58,305 bases of DNA from positions 103,892 through 162,196 of the forward strand of contig PAPT01000016.1 of assembly GCA_002708995.1 (NCBI GenBank). The letters run 5' to 3'. Source of the DNA: Geminicoccus sp. (GTDB lineage: Bacteria > Pseudomonadota > Alphaproteobacteria > UBA7985). Numbering within the stretch: the stretch's first letter is position 1; every line of letters starts with the position of its first letter. Shown one piece after another: positions 8,673 through 20,245 of the stretch. The position numbers and the translations under genes were made by a program. A model generated the notes under the pieces. The model ran no database searches. It saw only the letters and a list, made by a program, of their open reading frames with translations, and was not told the origin of the DNA.

Positions 8673-10460
8673 ATGTCCACACCCACGCCGCTACTGCGCC
8701 TCTCCGATATTGTTCTGCGCCACTCGGACAAGACCCTGTTCGCCGGGGTGACGCTGAGCCTGTTCGCCCGCGACCGGATCTGTCTGGTTGGGCGCAACGG
8801 CACCGGCAAGTCGACGCTGCTGCGGATCCTGGGCGGCGAGGTTGATTTCGACAGCGGCGAGCGGTTTCAGCAGCCGGGGACGCGGGTTGGTATTCTGCCG
8901 CAGGAACCCAACCTGAGCCGCTTTGACGACGTGCTCGCCTACGCAGCCAGCGACGGCGCCCAACCCCACCGCGCGCGCATGTTCATCGAGAGCCTCGGGC
9001 TGAGCGCCAAGCAGGCGACAGCGGGCCTCTCAGGCGGGGAACAGCGGCGCGCGGCGCTGGCCAAGGCGCTGGCTGAAGAGCCGGACGTGCTGCTGCTGGA
9101 TGAGCCGACCAACCATCTGGACATAGACACCATCGAATGGCTGGAGGGCGAGATCGCCCGCTACGAAGGCGCGGTGCTGACCATCAGCCACGACCGTCGT
9201 TTTCTAGAAACCGTGACCGATCAGGTCGCGTGGCTCGACCGGGGCCGGGTCGCGCACCTGGCCAAGAACTACCGGCACTTCGACACCTGGTCAGACAAGC
9301 TGCTCGAAGACGAAGCCCGTGAGCAGGCCAAGCTCGACAAGCTGATCGTAGAAGAAACCCAGTGGTCGCGCGAGGGCATCTCCGCCCGCCGCACCCGCAA
9401 TATGGGCCGGATGCGGCGGTTGGAGAGCCTGCGTCAAGAACGCCGCTCCATGGTTGCCCGCCCGGGACAAGTGCAGCTGGACAGCGCGTCAAGCGGCACC
9501 TCGGGCAAGCGTGTGATCGAGGCCGAGGGCATCGCCAAGACCTACGAAGGACGCCAGATCATCGCGCCGTTCTCGACCCGCATTCTGCGCGGCGACCGGG
9601 TCGGCATCATCGGCCCCAATGGTGCGGGCAAATCCACGCTGATCAAAATGCTGCTGGGCAGCGTCGACTCCGATCAGGGCAGCGTCAGCCGCGGCACCAA
9701 CCTCGAACCGCTGGTGCTCGACCAGATGCGGACCAGCCTGCGCCCCGGCACGACGGTCTGGGACTATCTGGCCGACGTCGGCGGTGACCAGATCATGGTG
9801 CGGGGCCATCCCCGGCACGTGGTCTCCTACATGCGGGACTTTCTGTTCAGCGAACGCGTGGTACGGGCGCCGGTTGACTCGCTTTCGGGGGGTGAGCGCA
9901 ACCGCCTGACGCTGGCCAAGGGCCTCGCCAACCCCAGCAACCTGCTGGTGCTCGATGAGCCGACCAACGACCTTGATCTGGAGACCCTCGACCTGCTGCA
10001 GGAAGTGATCGCCGACTACGAAGGCACAGTGCTGCTGGTCAGCCACGACCGTGACTTCATCGACCGGCTGGTGACGTCGACCATCCTGCTCGACGGAAAG
10101 GGCGGGGTGTTCGAGTACCCGGGCGGCTACACCGACGCCCGCCAGCAGCACCAGACCCGGCTCAAGGACCAGACCCCCGATGCCCGGCCCAAAGCCCGTA
10201 AGGAGTCGGAACGGAAAAAAGCCAGCGCGAAGAGCAAGCTGACCTACGCGGAGCAAATCCGGCTGGACAAGCTCCCGGCGGAGATGGAAGCGCTCGAAGC
10301 CGACATTGCCAAGGGCGAGAGCCTGCTGACCGATCCCGAACTCTACAGCCGAGACCCGGACAAGTTCAACCGGATTACGACCAAACTCGGTGAACTGCGC
10401 GACCGGCTCGACGCGGCAGAGATGGAATGGCTGGAGTTGGAGGAAAAGGCTGAGGGATAG
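8673..10460 (+). CDS. uup: ABC-F family ATPase Uup
   Basis: Soluble tandem-ATPase protein of 595 residues. Domain 1 has GRNGTGKST, LSGGEQRRAALA and LLDEPTNHLD; domain 2 has GPNGAGKST, LSGGERNRL and LVLDEPTNDLD; an Arg-rich linker (about residues 230-275) lies between. No membrane segments. A Lys-rich stretch and a C-terminal coiled coil (about 520-595) favour Uup, which acts on ribosomes or branched DNA intermediates, over EttA or other ABC-F members. Start ATG 8673 is supported by the motif spacing. Confidence 0.92.
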   Translation: MSTPTPLLRLSDIVLRHSDKTLFAGVTLSLFARDRICLVGRNGTGKSTLLRILGGEVDFDSGERFQQPGTRVGILPQEPNLSRFDDVLAYAASDGAQPHRARMFIESLGLSAKQATAGLSGGEQRRAALAKALAEEPDVLLLDEPTNHLDIDTIEWLEGEIARYEGAVLTISHDRRFLETVTDQVAWLDRGRVAHLAKNYRHFDTWSDKLLEDEAREQAKLDKLIVEETQWSREGISARRTRNMGRMRRLESLRQERRSMVARPGQVQLDSASSGTSGKRVIEAEGIAKTYEGRQIIAPFSTRILRGDRVGIIGPNGAGKSTLIKMLLGSVDSDQGSVSRGTNLEPLVLDQMRTSLRPGTTVWDYLADVGGDQIMVRGHPRHVVSYMRDFLFSERVVRAPVDSLSGGERNRLTLAKGLANPSNLLVLDEPTNDLDLETLDLLQEVIADYEGTVLLVSHDRDFIDRLVTSTILLDGKGGVFEYPGGYTDARQQHQTRLKDQTPDARPKARKESERKKASAKSKLTYAEQIRLDKLPAEMEALEADIAKGESLLTDPELYSRDPDKFNRITTKLGELRDRLDAAEMEWLELEEKAEG

Positions 10461-10650
10461 CGCCCGCCGGATAGAGGCCGCATCGCCGCTGCTGCGTCCA
10501 TGCGGTCGGCGGTGCTCAGCTCTCCCTCTAGAAGGGCTTGGGCCAAGCCGCCGATATGCTCTAAACACGGGCACCACGTTCGAAAAATCTACCCCTACCC
10601 CGTCCCTCGTTTCCTCAGTTCCTCGTATTCAAGGTTAAAGAGGACAGACC

Positions 10651-12257
<1,607 letters not shown>

Positions 12258-12261
<4 letters not shown>

Positions 12262-12593
12262 GCCAGCCACGCAGCGCTGACTTCGGCGGCCTGCCGGTGG
12301 AAATGGCCATCGGCGCCGCGCAGCGCCTGCACACGGCGGACGGTCTCGGGTTCTACGTCCGCCACCGCGGAGATTCCGAGCGTGGCCTCCTAACCCTGTA
12401 TTTCGAAGACGAAGATTGCCTGTTGCTGCAGGAGCGGGACTTCGACAGCGGTCGCTTGGTCTGGCGGCAACAGGTGCTGCTCAAAGCCGATAGTTCTGAG
12501 TACCTTAGCCGCCTGATCGACCGGGATCCCGATGGTTGGATTATTGAACTCGACGGCGTTTCGGAAAAAAATCCATTTGAGCGCTTGGGCTGA
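12258..12593 (+). CDS. DUF1491 family protein
   Basis: Small cytoplasmic protein of 111 residues. The pattern of an N-terminal helix, a central GDSERGLLTLYF strand pair and the motif DRDPDGWIIELD resembles DUF1491 proteins, known mainly from alphaproteobacteria; no function is established. It starts inside the prfC stop codon (ATGA), so the two are probably translationally coupled. Confidence 0.72.
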
Positions 12594-12652
12594 AGCGCCC
12601 CAGCCGTTACATTTTGGTTACCCCACCGCTGCTCTTGAGGATCACTGAGACC

Positions 12653-14815
12653 ATGAATCCGCCCCTGATTGCCGTGCTTGCAGTTGTTGTCGCCGTTGCC
12701 GGAGGCGCGGTTGGCTGGTTGGGACGGGGCAGCGAATTCGGCTCGCAGCTCGCCGAACCAAAGGGTTCTGCCGATGCCGGTTTCTTCGTGGTTTCCACGC
12801 CGGATCAGGCGCAGCTGGTCTCGATCATGGACGCGCTCGACGTACCGGCAACGCCGCAGGCCGGCCTATCCGGTGAAACAGTGGTCAATCTCAGCGCCGC
12901 GCTGTCGGCCCTGCGCGACCGCAGCGACGCGATCGCTGCCGCCGCCGCCGAGCAGGCTGAAGCCCTGGAAAATGCCCGCGCCGAAGCCGAAGCGGTCCTG
13001 TCCGCGCAGGCCGCCGAGCTGACCGCGGCCCACGCGGCGGCGCAGGCCGCGCTTGAGGCGGCAAACCTTGCCCTGCAGGGCGACGTTGAAGCCCGTGAGG
13101 CCGAGCTGGCGACCGTAGCGCTGGAAATGGCCGATACGCAGCAGAAATACGACGGAACACTGAGCCAGATTAACGCGCTGCAGTTGGAGCGGAACGCGCT
13201 GACGGCGGAGACGCAGCGGCTGTCCGAACTCTCACAGGCGAGCCTCGACCGGCTGGAAGCCATCGGTGATTCTGACACCGTGCTGCTGATCATCGAGCGC
13301 CAGCAGATCGAAGCCACGCTGACCGATATGCGGGCTGAGCGCGATACGCTGCAGCAGACCCTGCTCGACCTGATCACCCAGATCGACGCCGCCAAGGTCG
13401 ACATCGAAGACATCGAAGCCGAGCAGCAGACTCGCCAGCGCCTGCTCGAAGCCCTGCGGCTGGAAGGCGAGCGGCTGACCACTCGGCAGACCGAGGCAGA
13501 AGCCGCGCTTGGCCCCGCTGAAGAAGCTGTGTTTGCCGCCCAGACCGAAGCCGAAGCCCTGCGGATCGAAGCCGAATCCCTGCGGGACGCCGCCTCCAGC
13601 AGCCGTGCTGATCGCGACCGGGTGCTCGATGCCATCGCCAGCTTCGGCGCCAGCGTGGAAGCCAGCGGACAGGTACTGATCGACGGCGACCCGATTACCG
13701 CCGATGCAGCGGTGGATACCCTGCGCCGGACCCTCGAACGCGAGCAGCAGGCGCGCGTCCAGCTGATGGAGCTGCAAGGCCAGCTGGAGGCTCTATCCGC
13801 CGAGCGTGAAGCCATCGACGCCAGCATCGAGGCAGCGGCAGCCGACCTTGCAGCCGTGGTTGAAGCCGAAGCCGACGCCCGCATCGCCACCGCAGAATAC
13901 CAGGTCGCAGCGCTGGAAATCCAGCTGTTGGAAACCGCCTCGGAACGGGAACGCCGGCTGGAGACCCAGCTCAGCGAACTCGAAGCGACCATGGAAGCGG
14001 ACATCGCCTCCGCGGTATCGGAGCGCGTGACCGAGGCGCTGGCGGCGTCGATGAACACTGGTGAGGCGAGCCTACTGGAGCAGGCCGACGCGCGCGCGCA
14101 GGCTCAGATGGATGCCGAGCTGACCCGACTGACGGAAACCCTGCGCAATCAGGCCGAGCTGCGGATCGAACAGGAGCGTATTGCCCTGACCCGCGCCTTC
14201 AACGCCAACCTCGAAGACCGCGCAGGCGAGCTGGCGACCGAACTGGCTCAACGGCTGATCAAGGATGGTGCGGTTGCTGCCACCGCCGCTGCGCAGGCAG
14301 AGGCCACGGAAGATGTTGCTCAGGCGCTCGAGATGTCGATCGACCGCAGCGCCGCCATGACGGCGATCCGCGAACGGCTCTATGATCGCCTGCTGCAAAC
14401 CGCGCAGACCGAATTTGGCTACGTGCCACGGGTGATCGGCGAACGACTGCTGCTTGAGTCAAACGGCCTGTTCCCGGTCGGCTCGCCCGACCTGTCCCGC
14501 GAAGGGCAGGAGGAACTGCGCATCTTCGGCCAGCAGCTGGAGCGCATCCTGACCAGCCTCGATGACGAGAATTTCATGATCCGCGTCGATGGACATGCCG
14601 ATATCAAGCCCTATCTTTTCTCGCCTTACGGCAACTGGGATCTGTCGTCCCAGCGCGCGGTAAGCGTGGTTGAGTTCCTGATCGAAAACACCGAAATTCC
14701 GGCAGATCGGCTGATGGTCGCTGCCTTCGGCGAGCACAAGCCGCTGGTCGAGGGTGAAGACGAGAACGCCCAGCGCCAGAACCGCCGCATCGAGTTCAAG
14801 CTGGTCCGCCGCTAG
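12653..14815 (+). CDS. Long coiled-coil protein with membrane anchor and C-terminal OmpA/MotB-like domain
   Basis: About 720 residues from the ATG at 12653 (AGGA upstream; an in-frame GTG at 12614 is less likely). One N-terminal membrane helix (LIAVLAVVVAVAGGAVGWL), then some 500 residues of Ala/Glu/Gln/Arg-rich heptad-like coiled coil, then a C-terminal OmpA domain with RVDGHADIKPY and RLMVAAFGEH. Topology suggests an inner-membrane anchor, a long rod across the periplasm and a peptidoglycan-binding head. This resembles MotB-like OmpA proteins in some alphaproteobacteria but there is no flagellar context. Function not known. Confidence 0.82.
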   Translation: MNPPLIAVLAVVVAVAGGAVGWLGRGSEFGSQLAEPKGSADAGFFVVSTPDQAQLVSIMDALDVPATPQAGLSGETVVNLSAALSALRDRSDAIAAAAAEQAEALENARAEAEAVLSAQAAELTAAHAAAQAALEAANLALQGDVEAREAELATVALEMADTQQKYDGTLSQINALQLERNALTAETQRLSELSQASLDRLEAIGDSDTVLLIIERQQIEATLTDMRAERDTLQQTLLDLITQIDAAKVDIEDIEAEQQTRQRLLEALRLEGERLTTRQTEAEAALGPAEEAVFAAQTEAEALRIEAESLRDAASSSRADRDRVLDAIASFGASVEASGQVLIDGDPITADAAVDTLRRTLEREQQARVQLMELQGQLEALSAEREAIDASIEAAAADLAAVVEAEADARIATAEYQVAALEIQLLETASERERRLETQLSELEATMEADIASAVSERVTEALAASMNTGEASLLEQADARAQAQMDAELTRLTETLRNQAELRIEQERIALTRAFNANLEDRAGELATELAQRLIKDGAVAATAAAQAEATEDVAQALEMSIDRSAAMTAIRERLYDRLLQTAQTEFGYVPRVIGERLLLESNGLFPVGSPDLSREGQEELRIFGQQLERILTSLDDENFMIRVDGHADIKPYLFSPYGNWDLSSQRAVSVVEFLIENTEIPADRLMVAAFGEHKPLVEGEDENAQRQNRRIEFKLVRR

Positions 14816-14824
14816 CGATCTGGA

Positions 14825-16321
14825 TCAGGACTCTGCGTGAGTGGCTGCGCCGGTGGCTTCTGCCTGTCCTTCGGCCGCTGCCAGCGCCTTCTGACCCCCA
14901 TCGGCGACAATCGGGCTGAAGCCGTAGGCCTCTGCCATGCTCCAGGTGTCGGCGAGCTTTTGCTCGAAGGCTGACCAGTCGTCCTTTTCCGCAATCGGCT
15001 CCCACAGCGCCTCGATTTCCCCGATGACCAGCGATGTCGGTCGGTCTGTGCGGAAATAGGGGTGATCGAGCCGCTCGGGCCGGTCGACGGCAAAGCCAGC
15101 GGCCATGGCAGAGACCTCGCGCCAGTCGTCACCCTGTGGCCAGGCACGGGCGCCGAAGGCCCGGTGCAGGGTCTCATCAAAGCTCAGCCCCGAGGTCTTG
15201 AGCGCCCCCAGAAACGCCTGCAGGAAGCGCTGATCGGCGTCACGGTCGCCGCTAGCCCGCAGCCCAAGGCGGCGGAACAGCCGGTCCTCCACCGCCTGCG
15301 CCAATACCCGGCTGTAGTCCTGCAAGGCCGCGATCAGGGCTGACTGCTCGCTCAGCTCGACCAGCGTGCCGGCAAGCTGCTGCAGGTTCCAAAACACGGC
15401 CTCGGGCTGGCGGCCAAAGGCATAGAGGCCGCTTTGGTCGAAGTAGGCCGCCGTGAAGTTCGGATCGAGCCGGGGCAGGAAGCGATAGGGGCCGTAGTCG
15501 AAGCTCTCGCCCGTGATGTTGATGTTGTCCGTGTTCAGCACTCCGTGCACGAACCCGGCTGCAAACCAATCCGCGACCGTCTCCGCGCAGTTCGCCGAGA
15601 CCCAGCGCAGGAACAGCGGCGCGGCGGCGGCATCGCCCTGCCCGTCTTCTGCGCCGTAGGTGAGGTGGTAAATCGCCGGCGCATAGGTCTGGCAGGCGTA
15701 GCGCAGCAGCTGGCGCAGGTGTTTAGGCTCCTGCAGGAAGTAGGGCCGCTGGAAGGAGCCGATGCGCACGTGACCATGCGACAGCCGGGTCATGACCGAA
15801 GATCGCGTGGGCGATGGCTCGTCGTTGCGGTGCAGGGATTCGCCGGTCTCGATCAGCGCAAAGGTCTTGGAGGTGTTGACCCCCAGCGCCTCCAGCCGGG
15901 TGGTGGCCAGCACCTCGCGCACCCCGCCCTTGAGCGTCAGCCGGCCGTCACCAAAGCGGCTGTAGGGGGTCTGTCCCGAACCCTTGGTACCGAAATCGAG
16001 CAGCCTACCGGTGCCCGGCTCCCGCATCTGCGCGAACAGAAAGCCGCGCCCGTCGCCCAGATCGGGGTTGTAGCGCTGGAACTGGTGCCCGTGATACTTC
16101 AGGGCCAGTGGCTGGGGCAGCGAGCCTTCAAATGGCTCGAACCGCCCGAAATGCGCCAGCCAGCGCTCGTCGGACAGCCCGCCTAGCCCGATGCGCGCCG
16201 CCCAGTCACGGTCGGCGTAGCGCAGCCGGGTCTGCGGGAAATCAGCGGCTTCCACGGGGTCAAAGAAGGCTTCACCGAGGCTCAGATGATCGCGGGCGGG
16301 CTGAAACTGCGGTCCTGCCAT
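14825..16321 (-). CDS. selO: Protein adenylyltransferase SelO (YdiU family)
   Basis: Pseudokinase-fold enzyme of 498 residues that transfers AMP to Ser/Thr/Tyr of target proteins. Family motifs present: GDGRGFLFAQ, FGTKGSGQTPYSRFGDGR, ETGES, and the catalytic/metal segment HGVLNTDNINITGESFDYGP. Length fits the family (about 480-520). It ends 9 nt from the convergent OmpA/MotB-like gene. There is no Sec codon near the C-terminus, as in most bacterial members. It lies 5 nt downstream of the DM13-like gene, probably in one transcript. Confidence 0.95.
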   Translation of the reverse strand: MAGPQFQPARDHLSLGEAFFDPVEAADFPQTRLRYADRDWAARIGLGGLSDERWLAHFGRFEPFEGSLPQPLALKYHGHQFQRYNPDLGDGRGFLFAQMREPGTGRLLDFGTKGSGQTPYSRFGDGRLTLKGGVREVLATTRLEALGVNTSKTFALIETGESLHRNDEPSPTRSSVMTRLSHGHVRIGSFQRPYFLQEPKHLRQLLRYACQTYAPAIYHLTYGAEDGQGDAAAAPLFLRWVSANCAETVADWFAAGFVHGVLNTDNINITGESFDYGPYRFLPRLDPNFTAAYFDQSGLYAFGRQPEAVFWNLQQLAGTLVELSEQSALIAALQDYSRVLAQAVEDRLFRRLGLRASGDRDADQRFLQAFLGALKTSGLSFDETLHRAFGARAWPQGDDWREVSAMAAGFAVDRPERLDHPYFRTDRPTSLVIGEIEALWEPIAEKDDWSAFEQKLADTWSMAEAYGFSPIVADGGQKALAAAEGQAEATGAATHAES

Positions 16322-16326
16322 CGGCG

Positions 16327-16989
16327 CTACTGCAGTCTCGCCGTGGCGATGATCCGGTTGAATTTGGCGTTCCAGATAACCAGCGACTCAAAGCGGGTGG
16401 GCAGCATATCGCGGTTCTGCAACCGCCGTGGGTCGATCAGGATGTTCCGGCTGCCCGAGAAGTGGTGCAGGGTCGACAAGGTCATGAACGGCGCCTGACT
16501 GATTTCGTCCCCTGTGTTGGGAGCAGTCAGGTGCGACAGCCCCACGAGGTAGCCCGGCCCGGCAGGCAGGTTGAGATCGGTCAGCCGCACGAAAAAGGTC
16601 TTGTTGGGGATGTAGAACAGCTCGGCAGTACCAACCTGCCGCTCGCGCTCGTCGAACAGCGAAATCTGCCCCCGCTTGAGCTGGAAGAAGTCTTCGGCCG
16701 CAACCCCGTCGTAGGGCGCCAGATCCTGCACTATCAATTCGGGCACGTAGTCATCGAGGAACAGGGCAACTTCCTCTTCCCACGTGCGGTCGCCCCGTGG
16801 TGGGCGGGGTTCGACCGGCTCGGCCGCCCGCTGCTCTTCGAGGCGCTCGGCCTGCATCTGGGCACTCGTTGACCAGACCGGGTTGACCACGAACACGAAA
16901 CACAGCCCACCAGCGATCAGCGCCACCAGCCCCGCAAGACCGAAGGACACGAAGTTTCGCTGCCGCTGCTCGCCGCCCTGGATTGTCAT
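16327..16989 (-). CDS. Membrane-anchored DM13-like protein
   Basis: About 220 residues from ATG 16989 (an in-frame start at 17022 is an alternative). One N-terminal membrane helix (FVSFGLAGLVALIAGGLCF), an acidic/proline linker, then a beta-rich domain. FVRLTDLNLPAGPGYLVGLS, LHHFSGSRNILIDP and ESLVIWNAKFNRI match the pattern of DM13 domains (strand, GPxLxVxLS, then SVVIWxxxF). The Cys typical of many DM13 domains (VIWC) is Asn here, so a redox role is doubtful. Family call is by pattern only. Confidence 0.55.
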   Translation of the reverse strand: MTIQGGEQRQRNFVSFGLAGLVALIAGGLCFVFVVNPVWSTSAQMQAERLEEQRAAEPVEPRPPRGDRTWEEEVALFLDDYVPELIVQDLAPYDGVAAEDFFQLKRGQISLFDERERQVGTAELFYIPNKTFFVRLTDLNLPAGPGYLVGLSHLTAPNTGDEISQAPFMTLSTLHHFSGSRNILIDPRRLQNRDMLPTRFESLVIWNAKFNRIIATARLQ

Positions 16990-17034
16990 CTTCTTTCGAT
17001 CAGACCTCGCGTCCGAAAACACTGTGCCCTTGTA

Positions 17035-18444
17035 TCAGGTGCCCCAGCTCAGCGGAAACCGCATTTTCGACGCAAGCCGCTTGTCGTGGCCGTAGACGTC
17101 TTCTTCCCAGTGCAGATGGTTCGCGCCATCGACCCAGACGGTAAGGTAGGAAATGGACACCGGCAGGGCGCGGCTGAGGCGCTTGGTCTTGGGTGTCCCC
17201 AGCGCCATGTTCGCCTTCACCTGCTCCATCGACATGGCAACCGGCTGGCCGCCCATGATCCAGTGCGCCAGCCAGCTGGCATCCTCGACCCGGACGCAGC
17301 CTGAGGAGAACAGCCGCTTGGGCTCGTCGAACAGGCTGTGGGCGTTGGTGTCGTGCAGGTAAATGGCGCGGTTGTTGGTTAGCGAGAAGCGTACCCCACC
17401 CAGCGCGTTCGAGGCGCCCGAGGGCTGCCGCACCGTTACCTTGTCGAGGTCGACGGCTGTCCAGTCGATCGAGGCCGAGGTGGTGCGTTCGCCGTCGAGA
17501 TAGACCTGCCAGCCCTTCTGGTCGAAGTAGGCAGGGTCAGCCTGCGCTTGGTTGAGGTAGTCCTCCTGAACGATCGAGCGCGTCGGGGTCCAGTCGGGGC
17601 TGAATTTCAGCGAGACAATCTGGTCCTGCATGACCGGGGTCTTGCGGCTCGAACGGCCAACGACGACGGACATGGAGCGGACCAGCACACCGTCTTCGAA
17701 GACTTCGAGGGTCTGACCTGGGATGTTAACGCGCAGGTCACGCGGGGCGCCGAAGGGTTCGTGGTCCCAGCGCAGACGCTCCATATTCACCGCCAGCTGC
17801 TTCTTCCGGGCGTTGGAGACGGGTCCGACCGCGCCGCCCAGAACATCGCGCAGGCCGCGATAGCTGCGCCCCTGCGGCGGCAGGCTGGCGAGGAAAACGC
17901 CGAAGTCGGCCCGCTCGATGCCTTCACGCAGCAAATCTGGGCCTATGTTGCGGGCGTTGGGGTTATAGCGTCCCTGCCGGACGTCGGCGGCGTAGGCCAT
18001 CAGCCCAGCGGTCAGCCAGACATCGCTCTGCTGCGGGTTGCTGCCCGCCAGCGACGCGCGGCGCAGCATGCCCACGGGCAAATAGTCTTCGGCCCGCAGG
18101 CCCTCGGACTCGGCGTTCTTGAGGGTCTGGAAGGTCAGCTCGCCCGCACGGGTCCAGTTACCGTTGCGGTAGAAGGTCGTGTAGAACTGTTGCTCGTTGT
18201 AGAAGTCGTGCAAATCGGCGGCAGTGACATCCGACGGGGTCTTCATCTGACTGATAAAACTGGGGTTCAGCTTGAGCCCGAAGGTCATGTACACGGCGCT
18301 CGTGCGCGCATTTCGATTGTGCATCCCGGGGCGAAAACTGGGGTCGGGCACACAGCCCGCTACAACCAGCAATAACGCAAGAATACCGGCAAAGCCGGCC
18401 CACTGCGGCAACTTAAATCCACGAGCAAACATGCTCATCCCCAT
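17035..18444 (-). CDS. L,D-transpeptidase (YcbB/LdtD-like) lipoprotein
   Basis: Cell-wall cross-linking enzyme making 3-3 peptide bridges, 469 residues. The N-terminus is a lipoprotein signal with lipobox VVAGC. The middle is an alpha-helical segment as in YcbB (WTRAGELTFQTLKNAESEGL, PVGMLRRA). The YkuD catalytic domain follows, with TRSIVQEDYL, the conserved His region YLHDTNAHSLFD and the nucleophile motif SSGCVRVED. All catalytic residues are present. The start at 18444 fits a normal n-region. Followed by the DM13-like gene and selO. Confidence 0.88.
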   Translation of the reverse strand: MGMSMFARGFKLPQWAGFAGILALLLVVAGCVPDPSFRPGMHNRNARTSAVYMTFGLKLNPSFISQMKTPSDVTAADLHDFYNEQQFYTTFYRNGNWTRAGELTFQTLKNAESEGLRAEDYLPVGMLRRASLAGSNPQQSDVWLTAGLMAYAADVRQGRYNPNARNIGPDLLREGIERADFGVFLASLPPQGRSYRGLRDVLGGAVGPVSNARKKQLAVNMERLRWDHEPFGAPRDLRVNIPGQTLEVFEDGVLVRSMSVVVGRSSRKTPVMQDQIVSLKFSPDWTPTRSIVQEDYLNQAQADPAYFDQKGWQVYLDGERTTSASIDWTAVDLDKVTVRQPSGASNALGGVRFSLTNNRAIYLHDTNAHSLFDEPKRLFSSGCVRVEDASWLAHWIMGGQPVAMSMEQVKANMALGTPKTKRLSRALPVSISYLTVWVDGANHLHWEEDVYGHDKRLASKMRFPLSWGT

Positions 18445-18577
18445 GAAAACAGGTTCGAGGTTTAACGGGGATCGACAAATTTATCCCCACCCATATGTGG
18501 ATAAATACTCGATTATCGCGTCAGATGTAAGCTAACTCTATCAATAATCACGAAATTGTTGACGACGATGCGGTGGT

Positions 18578-19279
18578 TTAGCGGCCGTAAAACAGATCGG
18601 GGGTCAATTCCAAATCTGGAACGGCCCAATGGATCGTGCAGCGGCTTTCGTAGAGCTCGGCTCCGCCGATCTCGATCTGACCGCCCGATCCGGTCTTCTT
18701 GTAGGTCTTGGTCGAAGGCCGTCCGCAGACCGTACAGACCCCGCGCAGCTTGTGCACTTCGTCGGCCTTGGCCGCCATGTGGGCGATGATGGGGAAGGGC
18801 TTGCCCTGCCAGTCCATATCGAGGCCGGAGCAAACCACGTCGATCCCGGCGGCGAGCAGGTCTTCGACGATCTGCAGGATGTCCCCGCGGAAATTCGGGC
18901 TTTCAAAGAACTGGACCTCGTCGAAGAACACCACGTCGATGCTCTCTTCGATCATCGTCTGCGAGCGCTGGTCCCAGTCGACGACGGCCTCGGCATCGGC
19001 GGCCAGCCCTTCGTGGCTGACGATCTGCAGCCGAGCGTAGCGCTGGTCAAAGGCTGGCTTGAACACGCGGATTGACTGCCCTCGCCCGTTCTTGGCCCAG
19101 AGGATGCGTTTGAGCGTTTCAGTGGTCTTGCCCGCGAACATCGGACCGCAGACGACCGAAAGATGGCCGTAGGGCGGCTTTGGCTGCCGTTCACCGCCCT
19201 CGACCAGAGAGACGGTCTGGGTCGGCTGCTGCCCGGCTTCGGGGGCGGATTGAACGGGCTTGTCTTTGGTCACAGTCAT
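18578..19279 (-). CDS. tdk: Thymidine kinase
   Basis: Type II thymidine kinase, 233 residues, phosphorylating thymidine in nucleotide salvage. P-loop GPMFAGKTT, Asp-Glu pair in VVFFDEVQFF, and the lid/zinc region with CTVCGRPSTKT and a further Cys in ESRC. A roughly 35-residue low-complexity N-terminal extension precedes the kinase core. It starts 5 nt after the hisN-like stop, so both are probably cotranscribed. Confidence 0.95.
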   Translation of the reverse strand: MTVTKDKPVQSAPEAGQQPTQTVSLVEGGERQPKPPYGHLSVVCGPMFAGKTTETLKRILWAKNGRGQSIRVFKPAFDQRYARLQIVSHEGLAADAEAVVDWDQRSQTMIEESIDVVFFDEVQFFESPNFRGDILQIVEDLLAAGIDVVCSGLDMDWQGKPFPIIAHMAAKADEVHKLRGVCTVCGRPSTKTYKKTGSGGQIEIGGAELYESRCTIHWAVPDLELTPDLFYGR

Positions 19280-19283
19280 GGTC

Positions 19284-20063
19284 TCAATCGTTCAGAATAT
19301 GCAGCGCAGCCTGGTGCAGCGCAGGCGTCGCCGCCGCCAGCACGGTGCCGTCACTCTCAAGGGTCAGGGGCTCGCCAGCCCAGTCGGTGACCCGGCCGCC
19401 AGCGCCTTCGATCACGGGGATCAGCGCCATGAAGTCCCAAGGATTCATGCTCGCCTCGGCCACCACACCCACCGTCCCTAGCGCCACCAGCCCGTAGGCA
19501 TAGGCATCAGCGCCGTAGCGCAGATCACCGCAGGCTGCGCGCAGCGCATCGAAGCGCTCGAACTGGGCGGCAGAGAACATGTCTGGCGCGGTGGCCGACA
19601 TCACGCAGGTTTTCAGCGCCGCCTCCGGGCGGTTGCCCAGTGGCTGACCGCGGAACGTGGTCTGGCGCGCACCCAGCGTCCGCCCCAGCCACCATTCGCC
19701 CGTCGCCGGGGCGCAGATGCCGCCGAAGACGGGTTTGCGCTGATGCAGCAAAGCAAACAGGTTGGTGAATAGCGGGAACCCGCCGATGAAGGCGCGGGTG
19801 CCGTCGATGGGGTCAAGGACCCAGACGAATTCGCGGTCGGCACCTACAGTGTCGCCCTCCTCCCCCACGATCCCGTGGTCAGGGAAAGTCTCCGCAATCA
19901 TTTCCCGCCAGCGCAGTTCAATCGCCTTGTCCGCGCGGGTTACCGGGGAAACGTCTGCCTTATGGTCAATGGCCAGATCGGCAGCGCGGAAGTACCGTTC
20001 CACTACCGGCACGGCTTCGGCCCGAAGTCGCTCGGCAAAGTCCCAAATCTCGTCCGGCAACAT
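19284..20063 (-). CDS. hisN: Inositol monophosphatase-family histidinol phosphatase (HisN-like)
   Basis: About 259 residues from ATG 20063 (MLPDEIWDF); longer in-frame starts exist but add no conserved sequence. IMPase motifs are present: GEEGDT near residue 70, VLDPIDGTRAF near 85, and the C-terminal WDFMALIPVIEGAGGRVTDW. Within this superfamily the sequence resembles HisN-type histidinol-phosphate phosphatases, but inositol or fructose phosphates cannot be excluded. It is not beside other his genes. Confidence 0.75.
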   Translation of the reverse strand: MLPDEIWDFAERLRAEAVPVVERYFRAADLAIDHKADVSPVTRADKAIELRWREMIAETFPDHGIVGEEGDTVGADREFVWVLDPIDGTRAFIGGFPLFTNLFALLHQRKPVFGGICAPATGEWWLGRTLGARQTTFRGQPLGNRPEAALKTCVMSATAPDMFSAAQFERFDALRAACGDLRYGADAYAYGLVALGTVGVVAEASMNPWDFMALIPVIEGAGGRVTDWAGEPLTLESDGTVLAAATPALHQAALHILND

Positions 20064-20245
20064 CACCACCGACTTCAAGTACCCTACCCCAAGTGCGAAC
20101 CATGCCCTTAAGTGGACTCGACCCGCCCGATGAGTCCAGCAAATAAACGCGCATAATGCGCGAGCCAAGCACCTATTGTCTTTTTGCCGCTACACTTCAT
20201 TTATGCGAAGGTAAGCCGTCGACAGAAACAAGAAATCATCGATCC

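Noticed and set aside
12805-14058. 417-codon minus-strand Ser/Ala-rich frame
   Set aside because: Antisense of the coiled-coil gene; Ser/Ala richness merely mirrors its Ala/Glu/Arg codons.
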